From Tamilnaduibacter salinus (GTDB taxonomy: Bacteria; Pseudomonadota; Gammaproteobacteria; Pseudomonadales; Oleiphilaceae), in assembly GCF_003096655.1 (NCBI RefSeq), contig NZ_QEKQ01000002.1, positions 372,001 to 436,000 on the forward strand: a stretch of DNA of 64,000 bases, written 5' to 3'. A program made the position numbers and the translations under genes. The notes below the pieces were generated by a model. The model ran no database searches. It was not told the origin of the DNA and saw only the letters and a program-made list of their open reading frames with translations. Every line of letters begins with the position of its first letter. The stretch's first letter is position 1. Positions 1 through 7,729 of this stretch are shown piece after piece.

Positions 1-224
1 TTGCCAACATCAAACCACTCGCGAACACCCTTGGCGTCCCGTACGTGCCTGTCGCACTCCCGGTCGTGCTGCCAGCCAAAGTGCACCTGCGGTTTGGCGA
101 ACCGATGGTTTTCGACGACGCGGATATTCCCGAGGAAAACGTGACCGAGCGCGTGGAGGCGGTCAAATCACAGATCAGTCGTCTGATTGATGAAGGGCTG
201 AGCAAGCGAAAAAGGCTGTTTTAA
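1..224 (+). CDS. Phospholipid/lysophospholipid acyltransferase family protein, C-terminal part (5' end outside window)
   Basis: Open from the window edge in the frame starting at base 3, giving about 73 residues up to TAA at 222-224. The sequence includes the stretch VHLRFGEPM, which is typical of the C-terminal part of PlsC-like acyltransferases (an 'I.fG.Pi' strand after the lipid-binding core), then a helical tail ending KRKRLF. Catalytic HX4D lies upstream and is not visible. The TAA overlaps the ATG of the next gene (TAATG), so the two are probably translationally coupled. Family assignment rests on this short tail only. Confidence 0.6.
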   Translation, partial: ANIKPLANTLGVPYVPVALPVVLPAKVHLRFGEPMVFDDADIPEENVTERVEAVKSQISRLIDEGLSKRKRLF

Positions 225-1171
225 TGGCAAACGAACAAAAACCCCATATTCTCGTCACCGGTGCCGCGGGCGCTCTCGCTCAGCAGGTCATCAACCGGCT
301 CCGAGACAACTATCACCTGGTGGCGGTCGATTTCCGGGAACAGGTCTATCTCGGCGACGATATCCCAAGCTACTGCATCGATTTCAACAAACGGGTGTTC
401 GAGGACCTTTTCCGGCGTTATCACTTCGATGGCGTCATTCACCTTGGCCGGATCATGTCCAGCCAGCTGACCCCGATGCGCCGCTACAATGCCAACGTAC
501 TGGGCACACAGAAGCTTCTGGACCTCAGTCACAAGTATGGCATCCACCGGGTGGTCATCCTGTCGACCTACCACGTCTACGGTGCCATCGCCTACAACCC
601 GGCGCTGATCGACGAGGAAGCCCCCCTCAAGAGTGCCGGGCTCAGCATGGACCTGGTGGATTCGGTCGAACTGGAAAACCTGGCGAACATCTATCTCTGG
701 CGCTACCCCGACCTGAACATTTCGATCCTCCGCCCCTGCAACATCGTCGGCCCCGGGGTCCGAAACTCCATGAGTCAGCTCCTGGCGAGCAAGCGTGCGC
801 CTGTGATGGCCGGATTTTCCCCCATGATGCAGTTCATTCATATCGATGACATGGCTGACGCCATTGTGCTGGCCTACGGGCAGCCCCGTCGCGGCGTCTT
901 CAATGTGGCCCCGGACGACTGGGTGTCCTACCAGCACGCCCTGACATTGTGCGGCTGCACGCGCATTCCACTTCCGTCGGTACCGCCGATCCTGCCCCGG
1001 AGCCTGCTGCGGCTGCTCAATCTGCGCAGCTTTCCGTCCTATCTGATGGATTTCTTCAAATATCCGGTCGTGATTGATGGGCACACCTTCCGCGAAACGT
1101 TCGGTTTCAGGCCACAACGGCCACTTCGGGAAATTTTCCGGTACTATCGCGAGACCAAACACACCCTTTAG
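224..1171 (+). CDS. NAD(P)-binding SDR/epimerase-like protein lacking the YxxxK motif
   Basis: A 315-residue extended-SDR/epimerase fold. The Rossmann dinucleotide motif VTGAAGALA is at residues 11-19, followed by a typical acidic end of beta 2 (VAVDF) and the substrate-side motif ILRPCNIVGPG around 168-178. The usual catalytic Tyr-x-x-x-Lys would fall near residues 143-147, but the sequence there reads DLVDS (Asp143, Ser147), so ordinary dehydrogenase/epimerase chemistry looks lost although the STYHVYG strand is kept. It overlaps the upstream acyltransferase by one base, so the pair may act together on lipids. I infer a nucleotide-binding but catalytically atypical SDR; substrate unknown. 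Confidence 0.8.
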   Translation: MANEQKPHILVTGAAGALAQQVINRLRDNYHLVAVDFREQVYLGDDIPSYCIDFNKRVFEDLFRRYHFDGVIHLGRIMSSQLTPMRRYNANVLGTQKLLDLSHKYGIHRVVILSTYHVYGAIAYNPALIDEEAPLKSAGLSMDLVDSVELENLANIYLWRYPDLNISILRPCNIVGPGVRNSMSQLLASKRAPVMAGFSPMMQFIHIDDMADAIVLAYGQPRRGVFNVAPDDWVSYQHALTLCGCTRIPLPSVPPILPRSLLRLLNLRSFPSYLMDFFKYPVVIDGHTFRETFGFRPQRPLREIFRYYRETKHTL

Positions 1172-1376
1172 ACAAGCGACACACACTGTCAATTCGCTGA
1201 AAGGTTGTGACGGTGGTGGCAAAAAGGTAGTGTCGCCTGCGTCGGCTCTCGGCTACAATCTGTTACATACTTCCACAACTCGCTGGGAGCACCACGCGAC
1301 GCCGAGATTCGCCGTTGCCGTGCCTTCGTAAAAGGTTACCCGGGTGCTTCCCGCCTCGCACAGGAAGTGCTGCTGT

Positions 1377-3491
1377 ATGGTGTTAAGCTTCAGTCTCGTC
1401 AGTCATGCGGCGGCGACGCTGGCCTTTGCGCTGCTGGCCATTCTGATCGTCTCCAAATACTTGCGCCGCAGCACGGATCGCGCCCTGCTTGTCGCAACCC
1501 TGGCGTCCGTCATCTGGGCCGGCTCACTGGTCACGCAGGACCTCTTTGGGCAGCCGCCGTTCCATGTCCGCTACCTGCTGGAGCTGGTCCGTGACGGGGG
1601 CTGGCTGCTCGTCCTGTATTCCCTGCTCAATGATCCCAAACGGTCTGTGCCGCTCACCGAGCGCCTCCGAAAGCTGCTCACCGGCGCCGGTGCCCTGCTG
1701 CTGGGCCTGCTGTTTGGTGCGGCCTTCCTTGAACTGCTCCTCGACCTGCCCGCGCTCGGGGGTAAGAGCAAGATTATGGGGCAGGTCGGGCTGGCGTTGC
1801 TAGGTCTCTGCCTGGTGGAACAGATTTGGCGCAATGCGTCCCAGTACGGCCGCTCGAGCGTTCAGTATCTGTGCATCGGGGCGGGCAGCCTGTTCGTTTA
1901 TGACTTTTTCATGTATTCGGACGCGCTGCTCTTCGGCCAGATGTCCGATTCGTTCTGGAACGCTCGCGGGGCAGCCAATGCCCTCTTCGCACCGCTGTTC
2001 GCCATCAATATGGTGAATACCCGCCGCCAGCCGGTGAACTTCCAGCTTTCGCGGAATGCCGTTTTCCATGTCGGCACCCTGACCTTTGCCGGCATTTACC
2101 TCATCTTCGCAGCGGCAGCCGGCTACTATGTCCGTGCCCTTGGTGGGCAATGGGGTGAGGCGCTTCAGGTCCTGTTGCTGACGGCTTTTCTCGTGCTGTT
2201 CGCCACGCTGCTGACGTCGGTCCGTTTCCGCGCGCGCATCATGATGTTCATCAGCCAGAACTTTTTCGACTACAAGTACGATTATCGCGAGGAATGGCTG
2301 AAAATGACCCAGATCTTCGCCGATTTCAGCGACGACCCACCCCTGCCGGAGCGGGTTGTCAGAATCATGGCGGACCTGGTTGAAAGCAACGCCGGCGCGC
2401 TCTGGGTCAAGGACAACGAAGACAACTATGTGCTTCAGTCGTCTGTAAACCTGCCAGCGCCCCGCTTCACCGACATTGATGGCAAAAGCGAGCTGATTCG
2501 GTTCTTCAACGAGCGGGAATGGATCATCGACCTGCACGAGTATCGGGATAACCCACTACGATACGACCTTCTGGAAATCCCGGACCCCATCCTGAAGTTC
2601 GGAGAAGGCTGGCTGATCATTCCCCTTTACCTTGGCGAGGACCTGTACGGCCTTTGCCTGATCGGAAACCCCTATGCGCGAGTTGAGTTGAACTGGGAGA
2701 ACTTCGACCTGATCCGCGTGGTGGCCCGCCAGACCTGTAACGTGCTCGCCCAGGCGGATGCCCAGAACCGGCTGTCACGGGCGATGCAGTTTGAAGCCGT
2801 CAATAAGGCCTCGGCGTTCATGGTCCATGACCTGAAGACAATGATCGCCCAGCTGTCACTGCTCGTTAAAAATGCCCCGCGGCATCGCGATAATCCGGAA
2901 TTCATCGATGACATGATCCAGACGACCGACCATGCGGTCCGGAAACTCAGCTCGCTGGTTGACCACATTCGCAAACCGGCTCAGGAGCAGACACAGAGGG
3001 AAATCATCGAGCTGTCAGAGTTGGTACAGGAACTGGCCAACGACAAGGGCGATCGCCCACCCGTACCCATCGTCGATGGTGGGCCATCCCCCGTCTGGGT
3101 CGAAGCCGACCGCCGGCAGTTGCGCAACGTGCTCGGGCATCTTATCCGCAATGCCCAGGAGGCCACGCCGCCCGATGGCGACATCTCACTGACGATCAAA
3201 CAGAGTTCGGATCATGCCGTCCTGTTTATTCAGGATACCGGCAGTGGCATGAGTGAGGAGTTCATCCGGATGCGTCTGTTCAAGCCGTTCGAGAGCACCA
3301 AGGGGCTGGCCGGAATGGGCATCGGTGCCTATCAGGCGCGGGAATACCTGAACGAGATCGGTGGCTCGATCGACGTCACCAGTGAGCCGGGCACCGGGTC
3401 GTGTTTCTCAATCCGGTTTCCGTTGGCCAGCGCCCCTCGAAAAACAGCGGCTGCGACCGACGAGGAGCCACCGCGCGCCGCCGGTGAATAG
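1377..3491 (+). CDS. prsK: XrtA/PEP-CTERM system histidine kinase PrsK
   Basis: Membrane sensor kinase of about 704 residues that partners PrsR in controlling PEP-CTERM genes. The N-terminal third has about eight hydrophobic segments, then a GAF-like region (about 325-455), then the kinase core: H-box FMVHDLKTM (His484), N-box IRNAQEA (Asn592), G1 DTGSGM (620-625) and G2 GMGIGAY (646-652). Layout and length match the PrsK family. I chose ATG 1377 because AGGAAG lies just upstream; a GTG at 1344 would add 11 poorly conserved-looking residues and has no ribosome site. prsR follows after a 147-base spacer and prsT after that. The family usually has Asn after DLK in the H-box; here it is Thr. Confidence 0.9.
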   Translation: MVLSFSLVSHAAATLAFALLAILIVSKYLRRSTDRALLVATLASVIWAGSLVTQDLFGQPPFHVRYLLELVRDGGWLLVLYSLLNDPKRSVPLTERLRKLLTGAGALLLGLLFGAAFLELLLDLPALGGKSKIMGQVGLALLGLCLVEQIWRNASQYGRSSVQYLCIGAGSLFVYDFFMYSDALLFGQMSDSFWNARGAANALFAPLFAINMVNTRRQPVNFQLSRNAVFHVGTLTFAGIYLIFAAAAGYYVRALGGQWGEALQVLLLTAFLVLFATLLTSVRFRARIMMFISQNFFDYKYDYREEWLKMTQIFADFSDDPPLPERVVRIMADLVESNAGALWVKDNEDNYVLQSSVNLPAPRFTDIDGKSELIRFFNEREWIIDLHEYRDNPLRYDLLEIPDPILKFGEGWLIIPLYLGEDLYGLCLIGNPYARVELNWENFDLIRVVARQTCNVLAQADAQNRLSRAMQFEAVNKASAFMVHDLKTMIAQLSLLVKNAPRHRDNPEFIDDMIQTTDHAVRKLSSLVDHIRKPAQEQTQREIIELSELVQELANDKGDRPPVPIVDGGPSPVWVEADRRQLRNVLGHLIRNAQEATPPDGDISLTIKQSSDHAVLFIQDTGSGMSEEFIRMRLFKPFESTKGLAGMGIGAYQAREYLNEIGGSIDVTSEPGTGSCFSIRFPLASAPRKTAAATDEEPPRAAGE

Positions 3492-3566
3492 CATTCAAAA
3501 TCCGGACTCAGTGGTCAGTGACAAAGGCGGGAACATGTTACATTCTGTGAGGCAAGGACATGGGGA

Positions 3567-3598
3567 GAATCCAGAGGCCTGCAGGCGCCTTCGGATTT
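3567..3598 (+). other. Stem-loop in the prsK-prsR spacer
   Basis: Positions 3567-3578 can pair with 3587-3598 in 11 of 12 positions (two G-T pairs, one A-C mismatch) around an 8-base loop. No T-run follows, so it is not a standard terminator. It may be an mRNA processing or stabilising hairpin that separates prsK from prsR output. An AACATGTT palindrome lies at 3532-3539. Function is inference. Confidence 0.4.
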
Positions 3599-3638
3599 CC
3601 GGATTCAAGCAGGGAAAACGAAAGGAATTCAGGCTGCC

Positions 3639-5015
3639 GTGAGTAAGACACTCCTGATTGTTGAAGACGACCCGGGGCTTCAAAGCCAGATGCGCTGGTG
3701 CTTCGGAGACGACATCAGCGTCTCCGTGGCGTCGGATCGGGAATCCGCCATCGCGATGCTGCGCCGCCATGAGCCCCGGGTGGTGACGCTCGACCTTGGG
3801 CTGCCACCGGACCCCGGCGGCGCCACCGAGGGTTTTGCATTACTGGACGACATTCTGCGGCTGAGCCCCGAGAGCAAGGTCGTCGTGGTTACCGGGCGAG
3901 AGGACAACGAGAACGCCGTCCGGGCCATCGGCATGGGAGCAAGCGATTTTTACCAGAAGCCACTCGACGCGGACATTCTCACATTCGTGGTGAACCGGGC
4001 ATTTCGACTGGCTGAGTTAGAGCGTGAGAACCGCGACCTGGCGCGCCGGGGAAACGGCACCACCATCAAGGGCATTGTCGCCGCCAGCCCTCAGATGCTG
4101 TCCGTCTGCCGCACCATCGAAAAAGTGGCGCCGGCGGACGTGACGACCCTCATCAATGGCGAAACGGGCACCGGCAAGGAGTTGCTGGCACGCGCGATCC
4201 ACGATCTGAGCCATCGGGCGGAGCAACCATTCGCCGCTATCAACTGTGCTGCGATCCCCGAGAACCTGCTTGAGAGCGAACTGTTCGGGTATGAAAAAGG
4301 CGCTTTCACCGGCGCGACCCAGAGCAAGAAAGGCAAGATCGAGATGGCCAACGGCGGCACGCTGTTTCTCGATGAAATCGGTGATATGCCGATGAGCCTG
4401 CAGGCCAAACTGCTGCGCTTTCTGCAGGAACGCATCATCGACCGGGTTGGCAGTGTTCGCGGTATTCCCGTGGATGTTCGCGTGGTCTGTGCGACCCATC
4501 GCAACGTGGAAGAACTGATTGGGTCGGGCGATTTCCGCGAGGACCTTTACTACCGGCTAAGCGAGATCACCATCGACGTCCCCGCACTGCGCGAGCGCGA
4601 CGGTGATGCCATTGTGATCGCCCAGTCACTGCTCAAGGGCCTCGCCAATCAGATGGACCGGCCTCAACTGGCCTTCACCGACGACGCCATTCAGGCCATT
4701 CAACAGCACCAGTGGCCAGGCAACGTCCGGGAGATGATCAACAAGATCAAACGGGCCACTATCATGGCCGAAGGCAAACGGGTGACGGCCGACGACCTGC
4801 AACTCGACTGTGATCAGGAGCCCGCTGACAACCATGTGCTGAACCTTCGCCAGGTGCGTGAAGAAGCGGAAAGGCACGCCATCGCTCAGGCGCTTCAATC
4901 CAGTCACTACAACATGGCCCGGGCCGCACGCCTGCTTGGCATCACGCGGCCAACACTCTATAACCTGACCGATAAATACGGTATTGCGACCTCGGCCGAA
5001 GTCAGCAATGTCTGA
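3639..5015 (+). CDS. prsR: PEP-CTERM-box response regulator PrsR, sigma-54-dependent activator
   Basis: 458-residue NtrC-like regulator. Receiver domain 1-120 with phospho-acceptor Asp52 (TLDLGLP) and Lys107; AAA+ domain about 145-370 with Walker A GETGTGKE (Lys180), the sigma-54-contact loop GAFTGA at 221-226, Walker B GGTLFLDEIGD and the arginine-finger region (FREDLYYRL); Fis-type HTH at about 415-450 (ARAARLLGITRPTLYNL). It therefore drives sigma-54 promoters after phosphorylation by PrsK. GTG start at 3639 has AAAGGAA upstream. A matching sigma-54 promoter lies before the PEP-CTERM gene at 42626, which is its likely target in this window. In experimentally studied floc-forming bacteria PrsK/PrsR and RpoN control PEP-CTERM genes. 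Confidence 0.94.
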   Translation: MSKTLLIVEDDPGLQSQMRWCFGDDISVSVASDRESAIAMLRRHEPRVVTLDLGLPPDPGGATEGFALLDDILRLSPESKVVVVTGREDNENAVRAIGMGASDFYQKPLDADILTFVVNRAFRLAELERENRDLARRGNGTTIKGIVAASPQMLSVCRTIEKVAPADVTTLINGETGTGKELLARAIHDLSHRAEQPFAAINCAAIPENLLESELFGYEKGAFTGATQSKKGKIEMANGGTLFLDEIGDMPMSLQAKLLRFLQERIIDRVGSVRGIPVDVRVVCATHRNVEELIGSGDFREDLYYRLSEITIDVPALRERDGDAIVIAQSLLKGLANQMDRPQLAFTDDAIQAIQQHQWPGNVREMINKIKRATIMAEGKRVTADDLQLDCDQEPADNHVLNLRQVREEAERHAIAQALQSSHYNMARAARLLGITRPTLYNLTDKYGIATSAEVSNV

Positions 5016-5047
5016 CGATGGGAACCACCACTAACAGGGAATTGACC

Positions 5048-7729
5048 ATGAGTAAGCACCCCGCGTTTTTCGCCGCTCTCCTGATCATGCTGTTCTCACT
5101 CAGTCTCGCTGGGTGCGGCGACAACGGCGATGACATGAGTCAGGCCGAAGTTGAGTATCTCAGCCACATTGACCAGGCGCGGTTCTTCCAGCGCCAGGGA
5201 GAACTCAAGGCCAGCACTCTTGAAGCCCGCAGCGCCATTGAGCTCAATAACGCCAACGCGGAGCCGTACTTCATCATCGTCGATAACCTGTTAACGGCCG
5301 GTGATGCCAAGAGCGCCCTGCAACAGGTCAACCGCATCGCCGAAGAACTCGGCGACCAGGCCGGTCCCCGAACGCATAACCGCATCGCCCTGATCCGTGC
5401 CCGCGCCAAGATGCTGCTTGGCCGGGCCGACGAGGCGCTCGCTGACCTCGAGACACTGCGTGACCCCGACCGCACGGAAACGCTGCAGGCGGCGACACTT
5501 CGCGGGGACATCCACCGTCGGGCGCAGAACATTGATGACGGCATTGCCGCCTACCAGGACGCCCGTGATATTGACGACCAGGCCATTGAGCCGGTCATCG
5601 GCCTGTCCCGACTGCACTGGGCCGATGACAACCCGGAGCAATCCCGGGCCCTGATCAAGGAGGCCGAGGAAATCGATAAGCAGGACCCGGAGCTCTGGCT
5701 CTGGAAGGCGCAACTGGCGCATTCCCAACAGCAGTATGAAAAGGCCGAGGAAGCGTATATCCGCGCGCTCGAAGACATCGGTCAATACGATGTCATGACC
5801 TATCGCAAATACACGACCATTTCCGCGCTCACCGACGTGCTTCGTCAGCAGGGGAAATCGGCAGAGGCCTTCGTTTACGAGGAAATCCTTGCCAAATCAG
5901 CGCCTGGGACGATCAAGAGCAACTTTGAGGCCGCACAGACCGCGTATCAGGAAGGCAACCTGGCCGAAGCCGCCCGTTTTCTGGAAGAGAACCTCAAGCA
6001 GGCGCCTGACCACACCCGCAGTGCTGCGCTGCTGGGTATGATCCGCTTTCGGCAGGGACGTGTGAGCGATGCCGAGGAGCTGCTCGCGCCCCTCGCGGAC
6101 GGGAGCGCCGGCGGTGGCATCAACCGATTGCTGGCTGCCACCCAGCTTCAGCTCCAAAAACCGGAAGAAGCGCGAAAGCAGCTTGAACGCATGGAAAACA
6201 GCGACTCCGACCCTGGCACGCTTGCCCTGATTGGTATTTCGGCACTGGCCATGGGTGATACTGACACGGGGCGTGACTACATCCAGCAGTCCCTGGAAAT
6301 GGCGCCGGATAATCATCAACTGCGTTTCCGCTATGCCTCCTGGCTGGTGAGCCAGGGTAAGACCAACGAGGGCATTCAGCAGGCCGAGCGGATCAAGGAG
6401 ACCGAGGCTTTTGGCGATCAGGCCCGCGCACTGATTATCAAAGCCCACCGGGATGCCGGAAACCAAACCGCAGCACGGGAAACCGCATCGGCATGGGTCA
6501 AGGCGGCGCCGGATAACATCAATGCCCTGATGGTGCGTGGCGACATTGCCCTTTCGCAGGGCGATGTCGAGGACGCACGACAGTATCTGGAACAGGCGCG
6601 ATCCGTCGCCGATGGCAACCCCGGTCCGGACATCGCGCTGGGCGTCCTGGCCTCACGGGAGGACCGCAGGGAAGACGCCCGCCGCCACTTCAAAACAGCA
6701 GTTGGTCTGGCTCCCAACAACCGGCGAGCACTGAAAGGGCTTCTGGACGTGACCGACGAATCGGAAGGCATCGCGTTCCTCCGCGAGACGCTTAACAAGC
6801 ACCCGGATGCCGCCGGCCCGCGATTACTGCTGCTCGAACATGCCCTCCGAGAGAACAACATGGATGAGGCCAACACCCTGACCGCCCCGCTGCTCGAGCG
6901 GGAGGCGCCGGATACCCCCGCCCCCGCAGAGCGCCTCGTGGCCGGCATCTATAACGGCGTCGCCGCCCAGAAAATCCAGAACGCCCCGGCGCAGGCAAAA
7001 GCCATTCTCGAGCGGGCACAGGCGCTGTTCCCGAAACACGAAGACATTCAAATGCAGACCGCACGCCTGCACCTGAGCCAGAACGACCGACAGAAAGCAC
7101 GAAGCATACTGGATCAGGCCAAGGTGGATCACCCGGACTCCGCACGCCCCTATCTCCTGGAAGCCCGTTACGAGGTTAGCCAGGGGAACACCGAGGCCGG
7201 GATCGAGCTCTACCAGCTCGCCCTGGAGAAAGAGCCCTCTCCGCAGATCTACCTCAATTACGCCCAGACCCTGCGGAAGACGGATCAACCCAACAAGGCC
7301 CTGGAAACACTGAAGAGCGCCGTGAACGACTTCCCCGACAGCGCCGCCGTTCGCCTGGGGCTGGCCGTCTCCTACCAGAACCAGGGCGAGAACGAGAAAG
7401 CCGTCCGCGAATATGAGGCCGTCCTGGAGGCGTCGCCGAACAACGCAACGGCGCTGAACAACCTCGCCTGGCTGCACCACCAGTCCGGCAAACCCGAAGC
7501 GCGGGAGCTCGCTCGACGGGCCTACGAATTGGCGCCGAATTCTGCGGCGGTGGCCGACACCTATGGTTGGATCCTGTTCCAGCAGGGGGATCACTCCGAG
7601 AGCGTCACGATCCTTGAGAAGGCCCATCAACTGGACCCGGAAATGCAGGAGATCGCCCTCCACCTGGCGGAGGCCTACAAGGCCACCAACCAGCAGAGCA
7701 AAGCGAAAGCAATACTGGAAAAGATGTAA
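5048..7729 (+). CDS. prsT: XrtA/PEP-CTERM system TPR-repeat lipoprotein PrsT
   Basis: About 893 residues. The N-terminus is a lipoprotein signal peptide with a lipobox LAGC near residue 22, followed by tandem tetratricopeptide repeats to the C-terminus (repeated A-x-x-x-Y/L and 'P.....L' spacing; the last copies contain ALNNLAWL and ADTYGWIL). It should be a periplasmic, outer-membrane-anchored scaffold for EPS or protein sorting, as in other prsK-prsR-prsT trios. Start at ATG 5048 has AGGGAA at a good distance; an upstream in-frame ATG at 5018 lies only 2 bases after prsR and would put 10 odd residues before the signal peptide. The next gene starts directly after the stop codon (TAAGTG), so they are likely co-transcribed. 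Confidence 0.9.
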   Translation: MSKHPAFFAALLIMLFSLSLAGCGDNGDDMSQAEVEYLSHIDQARFFQRQGELKASTLEARSAIELNNANAEPYFIIVDNLLTAGDAKSALQQVNRIAEELGDQAGPRTHNRIALIRARAKMLLGRADEALADLETLRDPDRTETLQAATLRGDIHRRAQNIDDGIAAYQDARDIDDQAIEPVIGLSRLHWADDNPEQSRALIKEAEEIDKQDPELWLWKAQLAHSQQQYEKAEEAYIRALEDIGQYDVMTYRKYTTISALTDVLRQQGKSAEAFVYEEILAKSAPGTIKSNFEAAQTAYQEGNLAEAARFLEENLKQAPDHTRSAALLGMIRFRQGRVSDAEELLAPLADGSAGGGINRLLAATQLQLQKPEEARKQLERMENSDSDPGTLALIGISALAMGDTDTGRDYIQQSLEMAPDNHQLRFRYASWLVSQGKTNEGIQQAERIKETEAFGDQARALIIKAHRDAGNQTAARETASAWVKAAPDNINALMVRGDIALSQGDVEDARQYLEQARSVADGNPGPDIALGVLASREDRREDARRHFKTAVGLAPNNRRALKGLLDVTDESEGIAFLRETLNKHPDAAGPRLLLLEHALRENNMDEANTLTAPLLEREAPDTPAPAERLVAGIYNGVAAQKIQNAPAQAKAILERAQALFPKHEDIQMQTARLHLSQNDRQKARSILDQAKVDHPDSARPYLLEARYEVSQGNTEAGIELYQLALEKEPSPQIYLNYAQTLRKTDQPNKALETLKSAVNDFPDSAAVRLGLAVSYQNQGENEKAVREYEAVLEASPNNATALNNLAWLHHQSGKPEARELARRAYELAPNSAAVADTYGWILFQQGDHSESVTILEKAHQLDPEMQEIALHLAEAYKATNQQSKAKAILEKM

